64,000 nt of DNA, taken from Inia geoffrensis. Lineage: Eukaryota > Chordata > Mammalia > Artiodactyla > Iniidae. The number at the start of each line of letters is the position of its first letter. Positions within the stretch are counted from its first letter, which is position 1. Shown here piece by piece: positions 22,731-35,000 of this stretch. The notes under the pieces were generated by a model that was not told the origin of the DNA, did not search any database, and saw only the letters and a program-made list of their open reading frames with translations. The DNA is taken from the NCBI GenBank assembly GCA_036417435.1, contig CM070904.1:18954835-19018834 (forward strand), in the 5' to 3' direction. The position numbers and the translations under genes are program-made.

Positions 22731-25516
22731 TTATAGGTCTATCAATTGGTTTCTGATTTTTTTCACATATAAATGTGCCAATTTATTCTAGAACTGGTTG
22801 CCTCTTCTTTAAATAATTTTACTTTTCCTAAATAAATTTTTATGGTTAAAAACCAAAGAAGGAAGGCAAGAAGAAATTCTACTTTAAAAATTACATTTGA
22901 AGATTTCCTCTACCAAGTTTAAATTAAATATAAATACTCCTGATTTTAACTTTTAAACTTAGGTCTTAAATGTCCTTATTGTGCAGCAGCTCCTGGACTC
23001 TACTCACTGTAGCCCTCAGAGGATGAATGTATGTCTCAGGATTCATCCAGGCTTTTGATTAATCAGAACGTATTTCCTTCTCAAGTTGTGTGAGATTAGT
23101 TCCTTTCTCTTCAAAATTCCTTAGCACATCTGATTTTTTAAAATTCCCTTTGCAATATTTAGCTTCACTTCGTCTTATTCACGTTCTTAAAATTGCTTCG
23201 ATGTTACCGTAAGTCTGAAATGAAGTTTAGCTATCTTTCTGCTTGTCCTGAGATTTTATATTATATTAATTTAAAAGATTGTTGATAACATTAAATTTTA
23301 AAAATAGATGTTATCCTATTTGGTGCCGCCAATAAATCTTAAACCGAAAAGAATCCTGATTTTGTGAGCTTGGCACAGGTTAAAGGCATGTAAAGAATGT
23401 GGACTTCGAAGAAATTTTCTCTTGAAAAGAACTAATGAAGTACATTTCAGTTACTCAAAGACTTAAGTTTGGTTGACGTTCCCTATCTGTATACCCCTCT
23501 ACTTTATGTTTTTGCTGTTTTGACAGCTCACCAGTACCTTTCCGCAGTTTACAGGATGAAATAGTTGAAACAGTGTCAGTGAAATTCAAGCTTTAAATTT
23601 TTCTGTAAATATGGTAGGAAAAGAGGTTGAACTTAGAATTTTTTGGTTGTCCATGTGCTCTGTGTTCACATGTCATACAGATCATGTGTTGTCACTCAGG
23701 ATTCCAGAAGTAGTAAGCCTTGTTAACATACTGGATAAACCTTGAGGAGGTCTTCCACTAGGCTATGCTTTTTTGTCAAAGAACCTCTTTAGAAGGAAGC
23801 AAAATTACATTGGTTAGCTGAAAGTAGGGATTACTGCTGCTCTGCCAACTTACGTACTGTATTTTCTCCCAGGTTATATTTATCTAAATGATTTTGGTAT
23901 TTGAATACTGTAGCCACAGCAAGTGAGCAGTTGAAGACTTCCTTTCTGTGCCTTGTAGTTAAGGGTTCACCTTCTCAGAAAATTAAGTTATGGTAGATTA
24001 CTTTCATTCTGTGATTACCCAGAAGTCTAAGTATCAGGGCCCTAGGGTCACAGCAACCACATTGCAGGCCTTTGGAAATGTTGGGAGAGGTTACATTCAA
24101 GTAACTGCTAATGTCCTTCATCTCTTTTGGAACAGTGTTGGCCTGTGATTATATTTTTCTGAATCTAAAGACCCAAATAGGGATTTCTAATACCTTGTTT
24201 CCGTCTTCTACTTTTCTTCCCATACATAATTTAAATTCCATTATTGTATAATGTTTCAAATTATGACCTTGATGAAAGGGAGTCTGCTGTTTTTTCAGAA
24301 ACACTTTCGGTTAGATGAACATCAGAATCTCTACTGAAACAAAACTGAAAAATGAGGCAGCCTTAAAAGTGCTTAGATGAACGCTTTTTGAAGCTCAGAA
24401 AAGCCATTAGATATACGTAAGACATTCTGTTAAATAAATTTTGATTTTTAAAAAGTTGATATATTGACTTCTGTCAGCCTGACTTAATTAATTCCTTAAA
24501 TTAAACTGATTTTCCCACTGGCAGCCAACGAATAAAATTAATTGTTTCTATAGAAGTGAGCTCACAAGGTTAAATGAATGTTCTCAAAGGTATACAGTCT
24601 TATTTCAGGAAGAATGCTCATGCCCGCTTCACAATGAATCATGCAGAACCAATTTGGGGTTGCAAGGTGTGACTTCTCTGGAAGCCAAGGCTTTTCATAA
24701 GGCAGTTTGGTAAGATCTGTAGCACTAATCCTCAGTGTGCTGGTTGAAGAAACAAAATATCTCTAAAGAAAGATAAAGTAGGAAGTAATTTTAAAATATA
24801 TTTCCCAGAATCATATCAGCAAATAAATGAAATATCATTCTTATTTTAAGCAATTCTAGTTGTTATAATCCTGCCTCATTTCTCCCTACTTCCCTTTTGA
24901 AATATTCTCTATTACTAAATAATATTATAGGAAGAAGTCAAAGAATTAAGAGATGACTGTTACCTCTGACATCTGCAGATTTAACTTATATAGCTAACAT
25001 AATTGTGTGCCGATTTTGTTTCTTCGATGGTGACAGGGCATATATGAGATTCTCAGTCTACAGAATTTGAAGGTAGGGTTCTATTTTATTACGTCATGTA
25101 CCAAAAATTCCATTTGGCTAAATTGAGGTACATTTTTTTACATAGACTTGCAAGTTTTAGATGCCCCACATTTCCTTTTTTATACTATCAGCCTCATCCA
25201 TCTATAGAAAAATTAATAGTACAGTATTTCATAGTCTGTGCTCTATATGTACATAGGAAACTTCCCTTTAAATATTAAGAGCCTTTAAAAAACGGGGGAC
25301 AGAAAAGGAGTTCATTATAAATTCAAAGCAAATAATGACCATTGGGAATTTATTGTTATATTAACATGAAGCTTTTTTGTTTTGCCATTAGGCATCGAGA
25401 TGACATGATAATTGATATCTTTATTTTAACTTTAACTCTTATTATAATGATTACCTTATTTTCATTCTGATTTTTTGGTTTTCTAAAAAAAATGTGTGTT
25501 TTATATATCTTAGGAA
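22731..25516. other. Intergenic or long 3'UTR, no gene seen
   Basis: 2.8 kb of AT-rich sequence without a recognisable repeat or open frame. The lack of young SINEs over about 2.8 kb right after the gene, and several AATAAA motifs, leave room for an extended SLC35F5 3'UTR. Confidence 0.45.
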
Positions 25517-25531
25517 CTAAGCATCATTTTT

Positions 25532-25740
25532 TCTTTTTTTTTTTTTTTGCGGTACACGGGCCTCTCATTGTTGTGGCCTCTCCCGTTGCGGAGCACAGGC
25601 TCCGGACGCGCAGGCTCAGCGGCCATGGCTCACGGGCCCAGCCGCTCCGCGGCATGTGGGATCTTCCCGGACCGGGGCACGAACCAGCGTCCCCTGCATC
25701 GGCAGGCTGACTCCCAACCACTGCGCCACCAGGGAAGCCC
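25532..25740 (-). mobile_element. CHR-like SINE, ~210-bp type
   Basis: Flanked by the perfect 15-bp target-site duplication CTAAGCATCATTTTT (25517-25531 and 25741-25755). The body is close to the copies at 28.06 and 54.73 kb. Confidence 0.94.
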
Positions 25741-26385
25741 CTAAGCATCATTTTTAATGTCATTGCATTTAAAAAACAAGACTTTCCTATATGATAACTA
25801 TACATACTAGAATGGCAACTAATGAAATCATTGACAAAAATTTAAGGAAAAGTTACATATGAAAAGGAATTAGTATTCTCCGGTTAGGCATACTTGCCGA
25901 AATGCTGAAGTGAAACGGCAAAATATCCAATGAGAACATTTTGAATTTTTGGTAACATGAATTATTTTATTTTTCATTTGGGGGTTTGGAGTGGAGGAGC
26001 ACTCAGATGAAGACAGCACTTCCTTCATGATATTTTAAAGTTGGAAAAGAAAACCTTCCAAATGGAAATTTTTAACAAGGTACTTCACTAAATTCTTAGT
26101 TTTTAATTTAACTTTACATGTGGTTTCTTTCTTAAGAGGTACTTTTATTAACTTCAACTTAGATCCTTGTATGCTAAACATTCAGTATATCCCTACTTGG
26201 TTTTCCTATACCTAGTTTTAATTATGGCAAGTAATACTAAAGTCAGTCCGGCAAGGGTATTTGTCAATTTCAGCGGATCTTTATAAGGCAGGCAGAAAAT
26301 TTTTGTTTCAAGTCTTATTTATTTGGGACATAAGGTGAAAACAGTTCTTCAGAATCTTACTGGCAATATTTGTTTATTCAGAGTA

Positions 26386-26595
26386 GGGCTTCCCCGGTGG
26401 CCCAATGGTTGAGAGTCCGCCTGCCGATGCAGGGGACATGGGTTCGTTCCCCGGTCCGGGAGGATCCCACGTGCTGCGGAGCAGCTGGGCCCGTGAGCCA
26501 CGGCCGCTGAGCCTGCGTGTCCAGAGCCTGTGCTCCGCAATGGGAGAGGCCACAACAGTGAAAGGCCCGCATACTGCAAAAAAAAAAAAAAAAAG
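26386..26595 (+). mobile_element. CHR-like SINE, ~210-bp type
   Basis: It begins 'gggcttccccggtggcccaa', carries 'cctgccgatgcaggggacat', and ends with A17. The target duplication CAGAGTAG/CAGAATAG is imperfect. Confidence 0.9.
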
Positions 26596-26824
26596 CAGAA
26601 TAGCTCTCACTTTTTTTTTTTCTTATGAAAAAATTCAGTGTCAAGCAGTTAGACCGTAACATCTAAAGCAAAATTTTGTTGAATGCCATCCCTGTCATAA
26701 TATTCAAGGATAAGGGGTAATACGCAAATTCTTCTGACCTTTGCAGTAGCTCAGTGTAGAATTATATGTATTTTAATATGCATGCTCCATCCAGGTAAGG
26801 CTTCCAAGAGGCAACATGCTAAAG

Positions 26825-26998
26825 AGCAGTGGCTCTCAAACTTAAGGGCCCACCAGCATCACTTGGAGGGCTTGCTGGGCCCACCCCAGAGTTTCTCATT
26901 CAGAAGGGCTGGGCAAGGCCTGTGAATCTGCATTCCTAACAAGTTTCCAGGTAATGCCCCTGCTGCTGGTTCTAGGACCGCGCTTTGTGAATCATTAC
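26825..26998. mobile_element. MER5A-like hAT element
   Basis: 'gcagtggctctcaaacttaa', 'gcatcacttggagggcttgc', 'ccagagtttctcattcagaa' and 'tgcattcctaacaagtttcc' match the MER5A consensus as I recall it, a non-autonomous hAT-Charlie DNA transposon fixed early in placental mammals. Confidence 0.85.
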
Positions 26999-27074
26999 CC
27001 TCAGGAAAGAGCAGTGACTTTGAAGTTGAACTCCCCTGTTCTCCATTAGTGGATTTACTGGGGGGCAGGAGCGG

Positions 27075-27240
27075 GGGCCGGGTATTTAATCCAGGTAGGC
27101 CTGTATTTCCTTAGCTGTAAAATGGAGGTTAATGCTACCTACCTGGGACTGTGAGAATTGAGGTAGTAAAGTTGGAAATGCCCAGTCCTATGTGCCTGGG
27201 GGGGGCTTGATAAATGCTGATTCCCTTGTTCCATCCTCCC
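27075..27240 (+). repeat. MIR relic
   Basis: 'cttagctgtaaaatggaggt' and 'gggactgtgagaattgaggt' fit the 3' part of a MIR. Confidence 0.6.
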
Positions 27241-27699
27241 CTTCCTATTCTCAAATGGAAAGGGAGGAACTAAACTTGGCACCTTCTAAGTTCCTGTCAC
27301 CTCTCAAATTCTGTGATTCTAAAAGTTCTCTAGTTCAAGAGAGAATGCCAAACACTGTATGTGTGTTTGGTGCTTTACAGAGAGTGGCGTGGTGGTAACA
27401 GTGAGATTGCATAGACCATAGTTTCGTTTCTGCTTTCATTACAGCCTAGCATCCAGACTCTGTAAAAAAGTTTTCAGTCAGATTTTAAAGCATCATTGAA
27501 GAAATTATATTTGAATTCATGACAGTTTCTGGAGGCTGAGTGTATCAGATAAATCGGCATGCTTTTCTAAACGACTGGCCTTATTAGAGTCTCCACTATG
27601 TTGCCTCCTATAATGCATGCTCAAATATGTAGTTTTCATTACCTGCTTGATTTTCAGACAGCATTAAATAAGCTGCAAAACAAATCCAAGCTAAAATTG
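27241..27699. other. Low-copy sequence, no gene seen
   Basis: Nothing recognisable. The short open frame crossing 27.19-27.4 kb has no family signature. Confidence 0.5.
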
Positions 27700-27714
27700 T
27701 GAGCATATAATTTT

Positions 27715-28046
27715 TTTAAATTTTATTTATTTATTTATTGGCTGCGTTGGGTCTTTGTTGCTGCGTGCGGGCTTTCTCTAGTTGCGGCAAGCGGGGGCTA
27801 CTCTTCGTTGTGGTGCACGGGCTTCTCGTTGTGGTGGCTTCTCTTGTTGTGGAGCATGGGCTCTAGGCACACAGGCTTCAGTAGTTGTGGCACACTAGCT
27901 CAGTAGTTGTGGCTCGCAGGCTCAGTAGTTGTGGCGCACGGGCTTAGTTGCTCCACGGCATGTGGGATCTTCCCAGACCAGGGCTCAAACCCGTGTCCCC
28001 TGCACTGGCAGGCAGATTCTTAACCACTGTGCCATCAGGGAAGCCC
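27715..28046 (-). mobile_element. CHR-like SINE, long (~330-bp) type
   Basis: The long class has the extra module 'ggctgcgttgggtctttgtt' and repeated 'cagtagttgtggc' units. The target-site duplication TGAGCATATAATT/TGGGCGTATAATT lies at 27700 and 28047. The right copy was used again by the next SINE. Confidence 0.92.
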
Positions 28047-28056
28047 GTGGGCGTAT

Positions 28057-28060
<4 letters not shown>

Positions 28061-28090
<30 letters not shown>

Positions 28091-28280
28091 GGTACGCAGG
28101 CCTCTCACTGTTGTGGCCTCTCCCGTTGCGGAGCACAGGCTCCGGACGCGCAGGCCCAGTGGCCATGGCTCATGGGCCCAGCCGCTCTGCGGCATGTGGG
28201 ATCTTCCCAGACTGGGGCACGAACCCGTGTCCCCTGCATCGGCAGGCGGACTCTCAACCACTGCGCCACCAGGGAAGCCC
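28061..28280 (-). mobile_element. CHR-like SINE, ~210-bp type, inserted at the neighbour's duplication
   Basis: A T29 tail is followed by a body ending 'gccaccagggaagccc'. Its duplication (GCGTATAATT.../AGCATATAATT...) is a third copy of the target used by the upstream SINE, giving two SINEs and three target copies in tandem. Confidence 0.92.
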
Positions 28281-28498
28281 AGCATATAATTTTTAAAGCA
28301 TGAAGTTATTCAATGTTTTATTTAAAAATAGTCACTAGTGTATTCACTGTTGTGAATTTATAATCTAAAAAATTGGGGATGCTAAAAGTACTGGGCTAAA
28401 ATACTATTAGATTTTTTTCGTTTAACTCCATCTTGTTAAAGAAAATAATCACAGCCAGGGTCCTTTTTCTTTACCCTGCCATCTAAATCTATACAGTA

Positions 28499-28883
28499 TG
28501 TATGCTAACGCACATATATGGAATCTAAGAAAGCGGTACTGAAGAACCTAGTGGCAGGGCAGGAATCAAGACGCAGACATAGAGAACAGAGACTTGACGC
28601 TGGTGGGGAGGGGGAAGGTGGGACAAAGTGAGAGAGTGGCATGGACATATATACACTACCAAACGTAAAATAGATAGCTAGTGGGAAGCAGCCGCATAGC
28701 CCAGGGAGATCAGCTCGGTGCTCTGTGACCACCTAAAGGCATGGGATAGGGAGGGTGGGAGGGAGGCCAAGAGGGAGGGGATATGGGGATATATGTATAC
28801 GTATAGCTGATTCACTTTGCTGTACAGCAGAAACTAACATACCATTGTAAAGCAATTATACTCCAATAAAGATACTAAAAAAA
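28499..28883 (+). mobile_element. 5'-truncated L1, 3' end
   Basis: L1 3' end: 'gctgattcactttgctgtac', 'caattatactccaataaaga', then an A-rich tail. The perfect 15-bp target-site duplication TAAATCTATACAGTA lies at 28484-28498 and 28884-28898. The same 3'UTR appears in reverse at 36.76-37.14 kb, so the two belong to one or closely related subfamilies. Confidence 0.93.
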
Positions 28884-28898
28884 TAAATCTATACAGTA

Positions 28899-29438
28899 AA
28901 TTTGGGGATGAGTACATACAACAAAAAGCATATGCAGCTAAATGATTGGGGTTTGGCGACATATGTGGAACTTGAATAAAGCATTTGCAGCCAACCAGGA
29001 TGATCTCCTTAAACTACTGACTGCTGGGGGCCTGCAGGATGAGCACTGGAAACAAGGGGAGAGCACTGGAAACAAGGGGAGAGTTTCACCACACACTGGA
29101 GGCTCTGACTGCATTTGAAATACCTATTTTTAAAAACCTGAGCAGAAGGAGGCTAGAAAGAATGCAGACAGGACATTGAAAATGCTAATTCCCTTTGTTA
29201 GTATAACATGAAATACCTGATACTGGCCAAAAAAAAAAAAAGTCAATGCCAGGATACAATGTAGGGTAAAGTTCAAGTAGTATAATCTGAAGTGGGTCTT
29301 AATATTCAGATGTGTGTTAGAGGTTAGGCAGCAATATTTTTGTGGAACCAGGTATATACATTATACATTTATTTTGCCTTTATAGCCATACTGGTAAATT
29401 CTTGGGAAGGTTTGTTTTGCGTCCAAGATATTTTCTCT
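28899..29438. other. Low-copy sequence with a short tandem duplication
   Basis: The 20-bp unit GAGCACTGGAAACAAGGGGA is repeated directly at 29041-29060 and 29061-29080. No gene seen. Confidence 0.6.
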
Positions 29439-29439
29439 G

Positions 29440-29630
29440 CAGTTGACCCTTGAACAACACGGGGGTTAATCTGAGTATAATTTATAGTCGACCCTCCATC
29501 TGCATGGTTCCTCCATATCTGTATATTCAACCACAGACCTTTATAGTCCTGTAATATTTACTGTTGAACAATATCTGCATATTAGTGGACCTGTGCAGTT
29601 CAATCTGAACAGCTGTTCAAGGGTCAGCTG
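29440..29630. mobile_element. Small Tigger-like DNA transposon (MITE)
   Basis: Terminal inverted repeats: 'cagttgacccttgaac' at the left and its complement 'gttcaagggtcagctg' at the right, with one mismatch, across about 190 bp. The wording fits a TcMar-Tigger-type MITE of placental mammals; I cannot name the subfamily. Confidence 0.75.
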
Positions 29631-30175
29631 TACTAAAATTTTATAGTATATTCTTAATCCCCTTTGGCTAGTAAATTAAAGCTGAAATTATCCTGTCAAC
29701 ATGCTGTGATTTGTATTTTAACATAAGAGAAGAGCACATCATTCCGATCAAGTTGCAACATTTTAATTTTATCTGATGGGTCTGTATTGAGTAATCAGTA
29801 GCTAAGTGCAAATACTCCCATCCCTGTAGTAGAGATCATTTTATATAAAAGTCACCTTAATTACTAGACCCAGAAGGCCAGAGGTGATGAAAGAGTACTT
29901 TAGAAAGATGAAATGTTAAATAAATAAACAAATTAAGGAAACAATCTGAGATAGATTTGCCTAAGTGTAATTTAATGCAGATTTTTACCTCAGATTTGTT
30001 TTTAAACTTGATAATTTTATTCTTCCATCTGTTTAATAAAATGAATATTTTCCGATTTTCAGAACCTGGCATATTTAAATTTTAAACACAATTATAAAAT
30101 TAATTCTAATTACTACTTATGGTACAAATTCTATTCTAATTTGGGGCCAGAACTATCCCAGTTTTGGAGGCAATT
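29631..30175. other. Low-copy sequence, no gene seen
   Basis: AT-rich; nothing recognised. Confidence 0.5.
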
Positions 30176-30186
30176 TGAAACTGCTT

Positions 30187-30393
30187 TTTTTTTTTTTTTT
30201 GCTGTATGCGGGCCTCTCACTCTCGTGGCCTCTCCTGTTGCGGATCACAGGCTCAGGATGCTCAGGCTCAGCGGCCATGGCTCACGGGCCTAGCTGCTCC
30301 ACGGCATGTGGGATCCTCCCAGACCGGGGCACGAACCCGTGTCCCCTGCATTGGCAGGCGGACTCTCAACCACTGCACCACCAGGGAAGCCCC
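30187..30393 (-). mobile_element. CHR-like SINE, ~210-bp type
   Basis: The target-site duplication AAACTGCTT lies at 30178-30186 and 30394-30402. The body runs 'gctgtatgcgggcctctcac' to 'caccagggaagcccc'. Confidence 0.92.
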
Positions 30394-30591
30394 AAACTGC
30401 TTATTTTTATACTATATGATTTGGGAAAGATTATTTTATAGACTATAAATAACCTAATGTAAAGTATGTATGATTTATTTTAATGCATTTGTGTAAAACC
30501 ATATGTATATTCTACTTACAGTATATACTTCTATTTCAGTAAAAATACATGAAAAATTCAGATCTGTCCTTGTTCAAACAAGTATTTGGTT

Positions 30592-30715
30592 GTTCTTGTT
30601 TTTTCTGGCCACACTGCGCAGCATGCGGGATCTTAGTTCCCTGGCCAGGGGTCAGACCCGCGCCCCCTGCGATGGAAGTGCTGAGTCTTAACCACTGGAC
30701 CGCCAGGGAAGTGCC
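30592..30715 (-). mobile_element. Short tRNA-derived SINE
   Basis: Body 'tctggccacactgcgcagca' to 'gaccgccagggaagtgcc'. The target-site duplication AACAAGTATTTGRTT lies at 30577-30591 and 30716-30730. It lies 28 bp past the poly(A) signal of the candidate - strand exon. Confidence 0.9.
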
Positions 30716-30743
30716 AACAAGTATTTGATTTCTAAAGTTTCCT

Positions 30744-30984
30744 TTTATTCAGACATTTGCACTCATTCTTTCATGCCTGAGTCTCCAAGTTGTATCTCAG
30801 GTATTTGATAAAGCAGATCTTCCTGTAGAACAATGAGAAGAGCAGAGCCACGCACACGATGCAGTCGGAGACGAGGATGACAAAGAAGGGCCCTGCTTTA
30901 ACTTTTCTTCCTGCTGGTGACTCCCATTGCAGGGTGTAACCGGGAGCTTGGGACTTGGAGCCTCCGGATGTCAACACTTCCGAG
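30744..30984 (-). CDS. Candidate terminal exon of an unidentified membrane protein
   Basis: Reading leftward, a good acceptor (GACCTCTGCTCTCTAG) is followed by an open frame in the phase that reads SEVLTSGGSKSQAPGYTLQW, then ESPAGRKVKAGPFFVI, then LVSDCIVCVALLFSLF, then YRKICFIKYLRYNLETQA and a TGA stop at 30771-30773. A single hydrophobic stretch of about 20 residues flanked by basic residues suggests a type I membrane protein with a short cytosolic tail. The signal AATAAA lies at 30744-30749, only 22 nt past the stop. I recognise no family. I found no matching upstream exon, so it may be a real last exon, a relic, or the end of a gene whose other exons I cannot see. Confidence 0.4.
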
Positions 30985-32055
30985 CTAGAGAGCAGAGGTC
31001 AAGCAGGCCGAGCTGGCATAGGCACTAAGTAGCTGGCTTGCGTTTGGAGGCCCGATTGTGTGGAAAACACGTATCTTTAAACAGCAGAATCACAGTACGT
31101 GAAGATGTCACAGTACAAGAAATACTCTCAAGCCAGGATTGGTTTTGTCCATCTCAGGTCCACTCCAGAAAGAGGATTTGGGGGAAAATGCCTGCCCTGG
31201 ACTTCTATTATCATTCCCAGCCCTCCTCCTCTACTTCCCACCGCCATCCTTTCCCTTCTCCTCTGCTCCTCAAAAATGTGGCTGCTTTAAAGCCAAACAT
31301 AAAAATAGAACATGAAAAATACTTTTTAGTGACTGAGAGGATGAGAGCTAAAGCATTCAGGATAGTGTATTCACGGAAGTGTTGAAAAAGAGGAACTAAG
31401 AACAATAATTTCTTAATATCTTGGAAGACTCATGAAAGACTGAAAATAGAATCTTGAGGAGATAGTGTTCTCAAAACTTTGCTCTAATTATTTAAAACTC
31501 TTCATCTTAGTTATTTTGAAAAGTCATTAAGCATTTGTCAATTCTAACCATTAGAGAGAAAATTTTAAATTGGTTCATTAATCATAGGATCATCATTTTA
31601 CAGTTGGAAGGGTCTCTATAGAGAGTTTCTCGTGACAGAATTAGGATGGCCATGTGTCCCAGTTTGTGGAGGACAGTCCCAGTTTACATCTTGTTGTCCT
31701 GGTATAATCATTAATAGTGCTCCAATAAAGAATGTAATTTATATTCATTCAATTATATGGCCACACTTTCGTACTCCAAGTTTCCTGACAACTAGGCTGC
31801 TGACAAATTTCACATTCTTTGATTCCCAATCTAGTGTTTTTTACTCTAGACCTGTGTGTTTGCATAAAGGAAGCCATATGAGCCAACAATCTTGGGTCTT
31901 TTGATCAGGATGTTAACTCCTACCTTGAATCAATTTTCCTCCTGGAGTAGAATGCTAGGATACTTCACAGAGGTAAGTGAAGAGCCAGGTAATCCGGTTT
32001 GCTCTGTTGGCCCAAATTTTCCTTCCTGGGGCCATAAACCAGTTATTAAGAAACA
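30985..32055. other. Low-copy sequence, no firm gene
   Basis: It contains overlapping open stretches on both strands at 31.04-31.4 kb and 31.63-31.9 kb, none with a recognised domain. If the exon at 30.74-30.98 kb is real, its preceding intron starts here. Confidence 0.4.
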
Positions 32056-32059
32056 AATT

Positions 32060-35000
32060 AACAAGCAAATTTTTATTTTTCAGGTTTATTGACAAAATAA
32101 GTTGTAACATGTAATATGATGATTTGATACACGTATACATTATGAAAGGATTTCCACTATAAATTTAATTAACACATCCATCACCTCACATACTTTATTT
32201 ATATTTTGGTCAAAAAGCTTAAGATCTACTCTCAGCAAATTTCAATTATACCATAAAGTATTCTCAACTATAGTCACCATGCTATACATTAGATCCTTAG
32301 AACTTTGCTCACTTTATACCCGAAAGTTTGTGCCCTTTTACCAACCACTCCTCATCTCCCCCAACCCCCAGCCCATGGCAACTACTGTTCTACTCTCTGT
32401 TCCTAGAAGTTTGACTTTTTCTTTTTTAGATTCCACATGTAAGTGGTACCATGCAGTACGTCTTATTTCACTTAGCATAATGCCTTCCAAGTTCATCCAT
32501 GTTGCAAAGGGGAGGATTTCCTTCATAAAGTCTGAATAATATTATATATTATAAATGTATATTATATATATATTATATATCTCATATATATATGATCTTC
32601 TTTATCCATTTGTATGTCAACAGACTCTTAGGTTTACCTTGGCTATTGTGAATAATGGTGCAATGAACATGGGAGTACAGATATCGATTTGAGATAGTGA
32701 TTTTGTTTTCTTAGGATATATAGCCAGAAGTGGGATTGTTGGACTATATGGTAGCTTTGTTTTTTAATTTATTGGGGAACCTGTTTACTATTTTCCATAG
32801 TGGCTGCTATACCATTTTATATTCCTGCTAACAGTGTACAAGGGTTTCCTTTTTTCCACATATTTACCAGCTTTTGTTATCTCTTGTCTTTTTTATAAAA
32901 GTCATCAGTGATATTGCAGTTTTGATCTGTATTTCCCTGATGATTAGGGATGCTGAATTTCTTTTCATATACCAATTGGACACTTGTATGTCTTCTTTGG
33001 AAAAATGTCTATTCAGGTCCTTTGCCCATTTTTAAATTAGATTATTTGGTTTCTTTTGCTATTGAGTTGTATGAGTTCCTTATATATTTTGGATATTAAC
33101 TCCTTATTGATATGTGGTTTGCAAATATTTTCTCCCATTCTATAGGTTACCTTTACATTTTGTTGATGTTTTCCTTTGCTGTGCAAAACCTTTTAGTTTG
33201 ATTTGGTCCCAGTTGTTGATTTTCGCTTTTGTTGCTTTTGCTTTTGGTGTCAAATCCAAAAATTTCATTCTTTTGCATACGGATATCCAGTTTCCCCAAC
33301 AACATTTATTGAAGAGACTCTCCTTTCCTCATTGTGTATTCTTGGTGCCTTTGTCAAAAATTAATTGACTAGGGCTTCCCTGGTGGCGCAGTGGTTGAGA
33401 GTCCACCTGCCGATGCAGGGGACACGGGTTCGTGCCCCGGTCCGGGATGATCCTACATGCTGCAGAGCGTCTGGGCCCATGAGTCATGGCCACTGAGCCT
33501 GCGCATCCAGAGCCTGTGCTCCACAACGGGAGAGGCCACAACAGTGAGAGGCCCGCGTACCGCAAAAAAAAAAAAAATTAATTGACTAGATGTGTATGGG
33601 TTTGTTTCTCTTCTGGGCACTCTATTCTGTTTCATTGATCTATGTGTCTGTTTTTATGCCAATGACATACTGTTTTGATTACTATTGCTTTGTAATATAG
33701 TTTGAAATCAAGAAATACGATGCCTCCAGCTTTGATCGTTTTGCTCAAGATTGCTTTAGCTATTCAGGGTGTTTTGTGGTTCCAGATGAATTTAGCATTG
33801 ATTTTTCTGTTTCTGTGAAAAATGACATTGGAATTTTGGTAGAGATTGCATTTCATCCATAGATCACTTTGGATAAGTATGACAATTTTTCCAATCCATG
33901 AATAAGGACTATCTTTTCAATTATTTGTATCTTCTTCAATTTCTTTCATCAGTCTTTTATAGTTTTCAGCGTATAGATCATTCACCTCCTTGGTTAAATT
34001 TATTCCTAAGTATTTTTACCATATTTGATGTTATTGTAAATGGGATTTTTTCCCCTTAGTTTCTCTCTCTGATGGTTCATTGTTACTGAGTAGAAATACG
34101 ACTGATTTTTGTATATTGATTTTTATGTATTAATTTTTGTACTCAGCGGCTTTACTGAATGCATTTATCAGTTCTAACAGTTTTTTGGTGGAATCTTTAG
34201 TTTTTTTTTTTATATATATATGAGATCATGTCGTCTACAAACATAGAGTTTTACTTCTTCCTTTCTGATTTGGATGTCATTTTATTTCTTTTTCTTCCCT
34301 GATTTATCTGACTAGGACTTCTGGTACTATGTTAAATAGAAGTGCTAAGAGTAGGCATCCTTGTCTTGTTCCTGATCTTAGAAGAAAAGCCTTTAGCTTT
34401 TCACTGTTGAGTATGGAGTTAGCTGTGGGATTGTCATGTGGGGTACATTCCTTCTATACCTGATTTGTTGAGAGTTTTTAATCATGAATGGGTGTTGGAT
34501 TTTGTCAAATGCTTTTTCTGCATCTATTTAGACAATCATAATTTTTATCCTTCATTCTGTTAATGTGGTGTATCATATTTATTGATTGGCATATGTTGTA
34601 CCATCCTTGCATCTCAGAGATAAATCCCACTTGATCGTGGTGTTTGATTCTTTTAATGTGCTGTTGAATTTAGTTTGCTAATATTTTGTGGAGGATTTTT
34701 GCATCTTTGTTTATCAAAGATATTGGCCAAGGCAATTTTCTTTCAGTGGCCTTTTCTGACTTTGGTGTCAGGGTAATGCTGGCCTCTTAAAATGAGTTTA
34801 GAAGTGTTCCCTTCTCTTCTATCTTTTGGAAGAGTTTGAGAAGGATAAGTATTATTTCTTTTTAACTTTTTGGCAGAATTCACCAGCAAAGCCTTCTGAT
34901 CCTGCACTTTTCTTTATTGGGAGGTTTTGATTACTGATTCAATCTTCTTATTAGTAATTGGTCTGTTCAGATTTTCTGTTTCTTCATGAATCAGTCTTAG

